From the NCBI RefSeq assembly GCF_001623525.1, contig NZ_CP015225.1, positions 4,476,501 to 4,540,500 of the forward strand: a stretch of DNA of 64,000 nucleotides, written 5' to 3'. The notes under the pieces were generated by a model that had not been told where the DNA came from, did not search any database, and saw only the letters and a list, made by a program, of their open reading frames with translations. A program made the translations under genes and the position numbers. This DNA comes from Pseudomonas fluorescens (GTDB lineage Bacteria; Pseudomonadota; Gammaproteobacteria; Pseudomonadales; Pseudomonadaceae). Position 1 is the stretch's first letter; each line of letters begins with the position of its first letter. Below, one piece after another: positions 24,430 through 31,157 of the stretch.

Positions 24430-24663
24430 CAGCGTCGGAATCGCGGCATAAAACTCAGGGCGGTCGAGCTGTATCTGCTGATCCTTGATCAACAAGGGAG
24501 TCAGACTGATGGCAGCGACGATCGCCACTGGCAGGTATTCCAGGGCGCGGGCAATAAAGGGCGGCCAGTGTTCGGTATTGATCTGCAACGGCAGGGCGCG
24601 CGGCAGGAAGGTCACGGCCATCATCAGGACCACGACCAGGATCAGGAACGTTTGGTCAGGCAT
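24346..24663 (-). CDS. azlD: AzlD family branched-chain amino acid export subunit
   Basis: This 105-residue membrane protein has about four hydrophobic helices. Its features are typical of AzlD: TFLPRALPLQI, LEYLPVAIVAAISLTPLLI and TLLCAYFSRNLFLSVAVGTAAYI. It is the small partner of AzlC in exporters of branched-chain amino acids and analogues. The start at 24663 lies inside the end of azlC (22-base overlap), so expression is coupled. Its 3' end overlaps the convergent LysR gene. Confidence 0.9.
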   Translation of the reverse strand: MPDQTFLILVVVLMMAVTFLPRALPLQINTEHWPPFIARALEYLPVAIVAAISLTPLLIKDQQIQLDRPEFYAAIPTLLCAYFSRNLFLSVAVGTAAYIALGSFL

Positions 24664-25355
24664 ACGCCTACCCCGCAGCCAACGAACGTGGCAATGAAGA
24701 CATTGAATGGCGAGCTGCCCAGCAGGCTCAGCCCGCCCATGCAGACGACAGCCGCCAGGGCTGCGATCAGTTTGTTGCGGGTGTTGCACAACGAAACCAG
24801 CACATAGAGCATCATCGCGGTCAGCGCATAGTCGAGCTGGTACTTGATGAGGTGCGCCGCGTATTGCGCACATACGGCACCCAGCAAGCCACCGAGCACC
24901 CAGGATGTGTGGCAGAACAGGTTGAAGCCGACCAGGTAGCGCACACTCACCGGCGCCCCGCTGCCGAGCTTGACGCTGTGGAACGCGAACGACTCGTCCG
25001 TCAGCCCCGCCGCGTAGCACCAGCGCTCGAAACGGCTGAGCCCCAGCGCACGCAGGGCCTTGGCCATGTAGACCGACATCAGCATGTGGCGGGCATTGAT
25101 CAGGAACGTGGTAAGCACGATGGTGGTCAGCGACGCGCCGCTGGAAATCAGCGCCAGCGCCGCGAATTGCGAAGCGCCCGCGTAGACGAACAGGCACATC
25201 GCCACCGGCAACCACAGGGGCAACCCGGCGTTGACCGCCATCAGACCGAACACAAACGAAACCGTGAAATAACCCGCTACCACCGGACTGGCTTCAGCAA
25301 AGGTACGCGAGGCTTGTGGTTCGACCGCCAGCGGCTGGCTGGAAGTCTTGTTCAT
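24642..25355 (-). CDS. azlC: AzlC family amino acid exporter subunit
   Basis: This 237-residue membrane protein has the AzlC pattern GYFTVSFVFGLMAVNAGLPL, then VYAGASQFAALALI, then NARHMLMSVYMAKALR, and the TDESFA motif. With AzlD it forms an exporter first defined by resistance to 4-azaleucine in Bacillus. It starts within the stop of the upstream acetyltransferase gene (ATGA overlap), so it belongs to the dioxygenase operon. The exported compound may be a hydroxylated or free amino acid (inference). Confidence 0.92.
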   Translation of the reverse strand: MNKTSSQPLAVEPQASRTFAEASPVVAGYFTVSFVFGLMAVNAGLPLWLPVAMCLFVYAGASQFAALALISSGASLTTIVLTTFLINARHMLMSVYMAKALRALGLSRFERWCYAAGLTDESFAFHSVKLGSGAPVSVRYLVGFNLFCHTSWVLGGLLGAVCAQYAAHLIKYQLDYALTAMMLYVLVSLCNTRNKLIAALAAVVCMGGLSLLGSSPFNVFIATFVGCGVGVCLTKRS

Positions 25356-25789
25356 AAATCCCTCTCGAAGGTGATTTCGCCCCGGGGCTCACAGAAGCCC
25401 TGGGCCGCCCAGAAGCGCTTGCCGGCCAGATTAGCATCGTCGACAAAAAGGAACATGCGCAGCACGCCGACCCGTTTCATGTCAGCCGACGCGGCTTCAA
25501 CCAGGCGCTGGCCCAGGCCTTTGGCGCGATGCTGCATGCTGACCGCCAGGTGATTGATCGTGCCACGGGTACCGAGCATACCGCCGATCACGGCGCCCAC
25601 CACGTCACCGCTCGCATCGATAGCCAGGTACGCGGTGGTGGTTTCCTGCAACAACACACCGCGCAAGAATCGGGCGTCCTGCCATTCGCAGAACGACACT
25701 TCGTCGAAACCGCGAAAAAACCGCTCCAGTCGCTCGGCGTCCCGGACCATGGCCCGGCGCAACAGGACCTGCTGCGTCGGGTCGTCCAT
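25352..25789 (-). CDS. GNAT family N-acetyltransferase
   Basis: This 145-residue GNAT protein has the acetyl-CoA loop NHLAVSMQHRAKGLGQRLVEAAS at about residues 80-102 and the C-terminal strand LFVDDANLAGKRFWAAQGF. The ATG at 25789 lies 13 bases after the stop of the dioxygenase gene, and its own stop overlaps the azlC start. It may acetylate an amino acid or a hydroxylated derivative handled by this operon. That follows from position only, since GNAT substrates cannot be read from sequence. Confidence 0.85.
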   Translation of the reverse strand: MDDPTQQVLLRRAMVRDAERLERFFRGFDEVSFCEWQDARFLRGVLLQETTTAYLAIDASGDVVGAVIGGMLGTRGTINHLAVSMQHRAKGLGQRLVEAASADMKRVGVLRMFLFVDDANLAGKRFWAAQGFCEPRGEITFERDL

Positions 25790-25802
25790 GGGTTCGAGCC
25801 GT

Positions 25803-26549
25803 TCAGCGAACAATGTCGAAAGCGGTCCCGGGCCGCGAGAAGGAAATGGCCAGGATCTGCCGGTACGCCATGTCATGGCTATGGGTGTTGCGCGCCGGGG
25901 TCACGTAATGGCGCATGTCGCGATCCAGGAAGAACGTCGTGTCGAGGATGTCCTCGTAGGTCGTCGCCGCCAGCTGTTCTTCCTGGGCGCTGTACAAACG
26001 GCTTTCCGCACCCGCCACATTCTGACGGCCCCAGAAGTGCACGCCGCTGAACGGATAGCCATCACAGTGAATCCCTTCGGGGGTGATTTCCAGTTGTTTG
26101 CCCGGCTTGATCTCGATGCGGATCTGATGGATCTGGCACTGCCAGATTTCATCGTGCAGCTCCTGCGGCAGGACGTTCTTGTAGACCTCGAAGTCCGTGT
26201 CGATCAGGCTGCGCATCACCGGCGAATTGATCACTTCGTTGGAGAAGTCCTGAAAGTGCCGTTCCAGTCCACCGACATAGCTGTTGTTGGCCTTGGACTG
26301 AATGTAGGCCCGGTGTTCGAGCTGCGTGAGCTCGCGGGTCGTAGGGTTGTATTCGAAGTCGCTGTAGCGGCGAAAACGCATGCCTGACTCGGCCTGGCCG
26401 TAGTAGCTGTCGGGCTCCATGTTTTCCCAGCTTTTGGTCAGCCGGACAAAATCGCCGAAATGACCGTAGAGGTTGAAGTCTCCACCGCGAACATTGACGT
26501 ATTTGTCACGTCTTAGCGCTTCGCCCACTTCCCTGTTCAGAACGATCAT
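25803..26549 (-). CDS. 2OG-Fe(II) dioxygenase, L-isoleucine dioxygenase (IDO)-like
   Basis: This 248-residue protein matches the 2OG-Fe dioxygenase family that includes the Bacillus thuringiensis L-isoleucine-4-hydroxylase. Shared blocks are YYGQAESGMRFRRYSDF, LIDTDFEVYKN, IHQIRIE, the metal motif H161-C-D163, the distal histidine H214 in MRHYVTP, and the 2-oxoglutarate-binding arginine R230 in MAYRQILAISFSR. All metal and cosubstrate ligands are present, so it is probably active and hydroxylates a free hydrophobic amino acid. It is the first gene of an operon with a GNAT protein and AzlCD. GGAGA lies before the ATG. Confidence 0.85.
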   Translation of the reverse strand: MIVLNREVGEALRRDKYVNVRGGDFNLYGHFGDFVRLTKSWENMEPDSYYGQAESGMRFRRYSDFEYNPTTRELTQLEHRAYIQSKANNSYVGGLERHFQDFSNEVINSPVMRSLIDTDFEVYKNVLPQELHDEIWQCQIHQIRIEIKPGKQLEITPEGIHCDGYPFSGVHFWGRQNVAGAESRLYSAQEEQLAATTYEDILDTTFFLDRDMRHYVTPARNTHSHDMAYRQILAISFSRPGTAFDIVR

Positions 26550-26902
26550 TTTTCATAGGTCTCCGCTGCATTGAGCGGCCTAATCTAGTAGGTGCAGGAT
26601 TTACGTCCATGAGAAAGTATTTGAGGCATTTCAAGCGGCGCTTGAAACGCTGGCAAAAATTGCATGAGTACGACTTTTGTTCGGGAAAACAGGCGGTTCC
26701 AGCGGTGTTTTTTGTGCTGAAAGCCAAAAAGACCCGAGTTTGAGGTCGCAACGCTATTTATTGCAGGCAGGCGTGATCAATTGTGGCGAGGGAGCTTGCT
26801 CCCGCTTGAGTGCGCAGCGCTCACACCAGAAGGGCTGCTGCGCAGCCCAGCGGGAGCAAGCTCCCTCGCCACGGTTTTATAGACTTACAACCTGATCAGG
26901 CA
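26550..26902. other. intergenic region upstream of dioxygenase operon, with REP doublet
   Basis: This stretch of about 350 bases is AT-rich from 26580 to 26760 and should hold the promoter of the minus-strand dioxygenase operon. A REP doublet fills 26782-26873. No coding frame looks real. Confidence 0.45.
26782..26873. repeat. REP doublet (GAGGGAGCTTGCTCC type)
   Basis: GTGGCGAGGGAGCTTGCTCC at 26783-26802 and its inverted copy ending near 26873 lie about 50 bases apart, with side hairpins TGCGCAGCGC and GCTGCTGCGCAGC. Confidence 0.9.
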
Positions 26903-28189
26903 TCAGAAGACGTTGATCGGGTAATCCACGAACACCCGCAGCTCATTGCCGCTGACGTTGTACTCGCTGGACTTCTGCGACACCCGCAGCACGGAACTGC
27001 GCAACCTGACGCTCAAGTCCTTGGCCGGACCGCTCTGGACCACGTACTTGAACTGGTTGAAGATCTCGCGCTCGGTGCCGCCTTCGCTGGTCGAGGTGGT
27101 GATGTTATCGCCACGCACATAAGCAACGTTATAAGTCAGGCCCGGTACGCCGAAGGTGGTGAAATCCAGGCCATAGCCCAACTGCCAGCTGCGTTCGTCT
27201 TCAGCGTTGAAGTCGGACCAGTAGGAGTTGGCCAGGTAGATCGTATTGCCGCCATCACCCACCCGATTCTGCTCGCGCTGATAGCCCCCGTAGGCATAAC
27301 CCAGGTTGCTGTCGCCGGTACTGCGCTGGTGGGCGAGCGTGAAGCTGTGCGGCCCCGTGGCGAAGGTGGCTGCCAGGCTCCAGATCTTGTTGTCATCGCC
27401 GGTGACGTTGTTTTCACGAACGTAGCTGTTGTCCAGCTTGGTGCGATAACCGTTGAAATCCAGGGTCAGGGACTGATCCTTGGCCAGCGGGAACACATAG
27501 TTGGCGTTCACGTATTGCTTCTTCAATACGTCTTCGACATCCGAAGCGTAGAGCGAAGCCTTGAACTGCTCGGTGAACTGATAGCTGCCGCCCAAGACGT
27601 TGATCGACTTCAGGCCACCGCTGTCGCGGCCTTCAGCACTCTTGCGCGATTCGGCGGTGAAACGGCCGGCATTGAGTTCCAGGCCCTTGATCTCCTTGGA
27701 GGTGATCAATGTGCCGGTGTAGCTTTCCGGCAACAGGCGCGAGTTGTCATAGCTGAGCACCGGCAGGGCCGGCATCTGGTCGCCGTAGGCCAGCACGGTG
27801 TTGGAGACGCGGAACTTGACCGCTGCCCCGAACTTGGACAGGTCATCGGCCGCGTTGCCGCTGTCGCCTTGCTTGAAGAAGTCGATGCCACCCGCACCGC
27901 TGCGGCCTTTACCGCCGTCCAGACGCAGCGCGTACAGGCCGAACGCATCCACACCGACACCCACGGTGCCCTGGGTGAAACCGGACGAGAAGGTACCTAT
28001 GGCCGCCTGGCCCCACTCGGCCTTGTCTTGGTTGCCATCTTTGTAGTCGCGATTGATATAAGCGTTGCGCAACAGCACTTTCAAGCTGCTGTCTTCAACG
28101 AACCCCTTGGACTCAGCCTGGTCATTGGCCATGGCGTGTGTCGTGCTCAAGATCCCCAGTGCGATCATACTAATGCGCTTGTTCAACAT
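26903..28189 (-). CDS. OprD family outer-membrane porin
   Basis: This 428-residue protein has a signal peptide (ISMIALGILSTTHAMA), then the OprD start FVEDSSLKVLLRNAYINRDY, the AEWGQAAIGTFSSGFTQGTVGVGVDAFG block and a C-terminal strand ending in phenylalanine (VDYPINVF), as for 18-strand OprD porins. These take up basic amino acids, peptides or organic acids. The particular substrate is not readable. I chose the ATG at 28189, which has AGGAA upstream and the signal peptide directly after. It is monocistronic and is preceded by a strong hairpin. Confidence 0.93.
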   Translation of the reverse strand: MLNKRISMIALGILSTTHAMANDQAESKGFVEDSSLKVLLRNAYINRDYKDGNQDKAEWGQAAIGTFSSGFTQGTVGVGVDAFGLYALRLDGGKGRSGAGGIDFFKQGDSGNAADDLSKFGAAVKFRVSNTVLAYGDQMPALPVLSYDNSRLLPESYTGTLITSKEIKGLELNAGRFTAESRKSAEGRDSGGLKSINVLGGSYQFTEQFKASLYASDVEDVLKKQYVNANYVFPLAKDQSLTLDFNGYRTKLDNSYVRENNVTGDDNKIWSLAATFATGPHSFTLAHQRSTGDSNLGYAYGGYQREQNRVGDGGNTIYLANSYWSDFNAEDERSWQLGYGLDFTTFGVPGLTYNVAYVRGDNITTSTSEGGTEREIFNQFKYVVQSGPAKDLSVRLRSSVLRVSQKSSEYNVSGNELRVFVDYPINVF

Positions 28190-28286
28190 GTTTATTTTCC
28201 TTGTACGGGTTGATACGCACTGTGGCGGGCAACCGAAATGGCGCTTTTTGCGCTCTTTTTCGGACTCTTGCTCCTGGAAATAATGA

Positions 28287-28325
28287 AAAGGCCCGCCCAC
28301 GAGTGATCGTGTCGGGCCTTTTTAT
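28287..28325. terminator. strong hairpin with T-tracts on both sides
   Basis: AAGGCCCG pairs with CGGGCCTT around an inner imperfect stem (CACGA/TCGTG), with TTTTTATT on the plus side and TTTTCATT on the minus side. It may end the minus-strand DsbA-family transcript before the porin gene, or sit in the porin leader. Confidence 0.6.
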
Positions 28326-28440
28326 TATTTAAGAGTCATGGCTGTTAGCCACAGGCGTAGGACGAATCCTAGTCGCGCCCTCAACGGTGTGTCAATTTCG
28401 TGAAACGTCTGTAATCAGGCAAAAAATGTCTAAGAACTGC

Positions 28441-29112
28441 TCACCGCGAACAAGCGTCCAGACCGCAGGCCGCTGTTGGCGTGGAGGCCTGAACCGGCGT
28501 GGCTTGCGTCAGCCATTGGGCGAATGCCTCGGGCTTGCCGAGCCAGGGGCCGATGTCGATCAGCGTGAACTGGCCGTCCTGCTCCAGGGCCAAGGTCGGG
28601 AAACCCTGGCCGCCGACCTGAGCCAGCAAGGTACGACTGGCCTTGATATGCCCCTGCACGTCAACCGCGCGCAACGCCGCCAGGAACGCTTGGGCCGGCA
28701 GGCCCATGGATTGAGCGAACTCCAGCAGGACGGTTTCGTCAGCGATGCGCCGACCCTCGACGTAGTGCGCGGTTTGCAGGCGCCCGAGCAATTCCAGACC
28801 GTGGCCGCCGAGCTGTTCGGCAGCGAGGATGGCGGCGGTCGGCGGCGCCGAATCGAAGACGGCGCTGTGGTCACGCAGCAAACCTTCAAAGTAGGCCTCG
28901 CCAAACGGCTGCCCGGAATATTCGGCGATGCGCCGGTCGTGGGGCATCACGTAATCGCGCAATTGCGGCGAAACCTGCTGGCGATTGGCACCGGTCATCA
29001 TGCCGCCGCCATGAGCAATCACCGGCAATACACTTCGGGCAGCCTGCACCAGCGGCTTGGCGCCGTAACACCAGCCGCACAGCGGGTCGTAGATATAATG
29101 AAGAGTGGCCAT
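28441..29112 (-). CDS. DsbA family thiol oxidoreductase (CGWC active site)
   Basis: This 223-residue thioredoxin-fold protein has the active site PLCGWCYGAKP at residues 10-20 and the cis-proline region GGQGFPTLALEQDG. The rest is the DsbA helical insert. There is no signal peptide, so it is probably cytoplasmic, like the FrnE-type DsbA proteins. I chose the ATG at 29112 (MATLHYIYDPLCGWC), preceded by GGAGT. The terminal TAACGLDACSR includes two more cysteines. The substrate is unknown. Confidence 0.88.
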   Translation of the reverse strand: MATLHYIYDPLCGWCYGAKPLVQAARSVLPVIAHGGGMMTGANRQQVSPQLRDYVMPHDRRIAEYSGQPFGEAYFEGLLRDHSAVFDSAPPTAAILAAEQLGGHGLELLGRLQTAHYVEGRRIADETVLLEFAQSMGLPAQAFLAALRAVDVQGHIKASRTLLAQVGGQGFPTLALEQDGQFTLIDIGPWLGKPEAFAQWLTQATPVQASTPTAACGLDACSR

Positions 29113-29305
29113 GAGGACTCCGCTAACCATGGGAATTGGATGGCAGCAGGGTAGTCTTGAAAGCGCTGCGGAAAAACGCTGAAACGGTTTTCAGTGTGTT
29201 TCGTGGATCGGTCGAATATCCCACTGAATTTGAACACCACCCTGTATGGGAGTTGGCTAGCTCCCATAGGATTTGTGCGAATCAATGTGAAAGCCAGCGG
29301 ATACA

Positions 29306-29340
29306 AAAAAAGCGCTGCCATCCCGGCCAGCGCTTTTTAT
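29306..29340 (-). terminator. intrinsic terminator of 29355-29555
   Basis: AAAAGCGCTG pairs with CAGCGCTTTT around GCCATCCCGGC. On the minus strand it is followed by a T run, just after the stop of the small gene. Confidence 0.8.
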
Positions 29341-29354
29341 CAATCCGTCGAACT

Positions 29355-29555
29355 CTATCCTTGCATCACATCCCACAACGCTTCCAGCTCCGCCTCGCTG
29401 AACAGGCCAACGGGGTAACGCTCAACGATTACCTGGCGCGGATCAGGTTCTCTGATCTGACGCGTTCCGTTGGATTTCAACCACTGCGCCAAGGCTTGAA
29501 GCGACTCACCATTAACGGCCAAGGGATGGCATGTGCGCTCGCTTATCATATTCAT
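29355..29555 (-). CDS. small hypothetical protein
   Basis: This 66-residue cytoplasmic protein (MNMISERTCHPLAVNGESLQ onward) ends in an acidic helix (FSEAELEALWDVMQG). No family is recognised. Support comes from GGAGAG before the ATG at 29555, a terminator right after the stop, and normal Pseudomonas codon use. A start two codons later (29549) is possible. Confidence 0.55.
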   Translation of the reverse strand: MNMISERTCHPLAVNGESLQALAQWLKSNGTRQIREPDPRQVIVERYPVGLFSEAELEALWDVMQG

Positions 29556-29693
29556 TCCAGCGCCCTCTCCTGGTTGATGAGCGGCCAATTTATCCAAGGT
29601 TTATGACAAAACAACTCAGTTCTCTCCCCAGAACTGCCGAAGTACAGATACAAGAGCTATGCCAATGTATCCGCCACGCCAATAAACAGGCAC

Positions 29694-29727
29694 AAAAAAA
29701 CCCGCGCGCCAATCGGGCCGCGGGCTT
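29694..29727 (-). terminator. intrinsic terminator of aguA
   Basis: On the minus strand CCCGCGGCCCG pairs imperfectly with CGCGCGGG, followed by TTTTTTTGTG. It lies about 70 bases after the aguA stop. Confidence 0.75.
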
Positions 29728-29797
29728 GCCGGCATGGATCCAAAACCGCCGACCTAGAGCCGGCGCGGTCGATATCACCCAGCTGTTACATCGCCAC

Positions 29798-30904
29798 TCA
29801 TTTTGCGCGCGGTGCAGGTTGCTGTTGAGTAAGGCAATGGATATTGCCGCCCCCCAGTAACAGTTCGCGCCCTGGCACCATGACCACTTCGTGCTGCGGG
29901 AACAGGTTCTGCAGGATGTCCCTGGCCGGTGCGTCCAGCGGATCGTCAAAACTTGGGGCGATGATGCCGCCGTTGACGATCAGGAAGTTCACATAGGAAC
30001 CGGCTAGCCGCACGGTTGGGTTGCGCTCTTGGGACCCTTGCACCGCGTCGACACCGGCACACTCCTCCTCGGTGGCGTACAACGGCCCCGGAATCGGCAT
30101 TTTGTGCACTGTGAACGGGCGTCCCTTGGCGTCAGTGCTGTTTTGCAGCACGTTCATCGCCGCGTGACAGCGGGTGTAGTTCGGGTCTTGCGGGTCGTCA
30201 GTCCAGGCAAGCAGGACTTCACCTGGCCGCACGTAGCAGCAGAAGTTATCCACATGACCGTCGGTTTCGTCATTGAACAGACCGTCCGGCAGCCAGATGA
30301 TCTTGTCCACAGCCAACTGCGCGCTGAGCACTGCCTCGATCTCTTCACGGCTCAAGTGTGGGTTGCGATTGCGGTTGAGCAGGCACTCTTCGGTGGTGAT
30401 CAGGGTGCCTTCACCATCCACATGGATCGAGCCGCCCTCGAGCACAAAACCTTCGGTGCGATAACGCGGGCTGCGCTCGATCTCAAGAATCTTGCCGGCC
30501 ACTTGCGCATCACGGTTCCACGGTGCGTACAGGCCGCCGTCGAAACCGCCCCAGGCGTTGAAATCCCAATCGACACCGCGCACTTCGCCGTTGTCATTGA
30601 TGACGAACGTCGGCCCTGTGTCGCGAACCCAGGCGTCGTCGCTGGACATTTCCACCAGGCGGATATTCGGCACATCGAGACGCGCCCGGGCATTTTCGTA
30701 TTGGGCCGCAGACACCGCCACGGTCACCGGTTCAAAACGGGCGATGGCCTTGGCGACCGCTATGTGGGCGGCCTGGGCGGGCTTGCCGCCCAGGCGCCAA
30801 TTGTCCGGGCGCTCGGGCCAGATCATCCAGACCTGGGTCTGGGTCGCCCACTCGGCAGGCATGTGGAAACCATCCGCGCGGGGAGTGCTGTGCAACGTTG
30901 TCAT
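29798..30904 (-). CDS. aguA: agmatine deiminase
   Basis: This 368-residue enzyme hydrolyses agmatine to N-carbamoylputrescine and ammonia, the first step of agmatine use for putrescine. Family signatures are [22 protein letters not shown], the [12 protein letters not shown] loop, NAWGG, the histidine in [12 protein letters not shown], and the nucleophile Cys357 in [12 protein letters not shown]. It fits the AguA length. AGGAGA precedes the ATG. An N-carbamoylputrescine amidohydrolase gene is not adjacent. The neighbour upstream is the large aminotransferase fusion, which may also act on amines. Confidence 0.96.
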   Translation of the reverse strand: MTTLHSTPRADGFHMPAEWATQTQVWMIWPERPDNWRLGGKPAQAAHIAVAKAIARFEPVTVAVSAAQYENARARLDVPNIRLVEMSSDDAWVRDTGPTFVINDNGEVRGVDWDFNAWGGFDGGLYAPWNRDAQVAGKILEIERSPRYRTEGFVLEGGSIHVDGEGTLITTEECLLNRNRNPHLSREEIEAVLSAQLAVDKIIWLPDGLFNDETDGHVDNFCCYVRPGEVLLAWTDDPQDPNYTRCHAAMNVLQNSTDAKGRPFTVHKMPIPGPLYATEEECAGVDAVQGSQERNPTVRLAGSYVNFLIVNGGIIAPSFDDPLDAPARDILQNLFPQHEVVMVPGRELLLGGGNIHCLTQQQPAPRAK

Positions 30905-31037
30905 GGGTCATCTCCTGGGCGATGGGCAGTGGCAACCTTATAAACGATAAATATCGACTAATAAAGCCAAAAAAACCAACACCCATCAAAAAATAGCGCC
31001 AAACATCGACAAAAATCGATTTTATAAATTAATGCAA

Positions 31038-31134
31038 CCCCTGTGGAAGCGAGCGTGCTCGCGATAACGGTTGGTCAGCCAAATCAATATAGGCTTGGAC
31101 ACCGTCATCGCGAGCACGCTCGCTCCTACAGGGG
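31038..31134. repeat. REP doublet of the second type (GCGAGCGTGCTCGC)
   Basis: CCCTGTGGAAGCGAGCGTGC at 31039-31058 and the inverted CGCGAGCACGCTCGCTCCTA at 31110-31129 form a pair of a different subfamily from the GAGGGAGCTTGCTCC copies elsewhere in the window. It lies between aguA and the aminotransferase fusion. Confidence 0.88.
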
Positions 31135-31157
31135 AACAGCTTGGCGTTCCAGATTGG

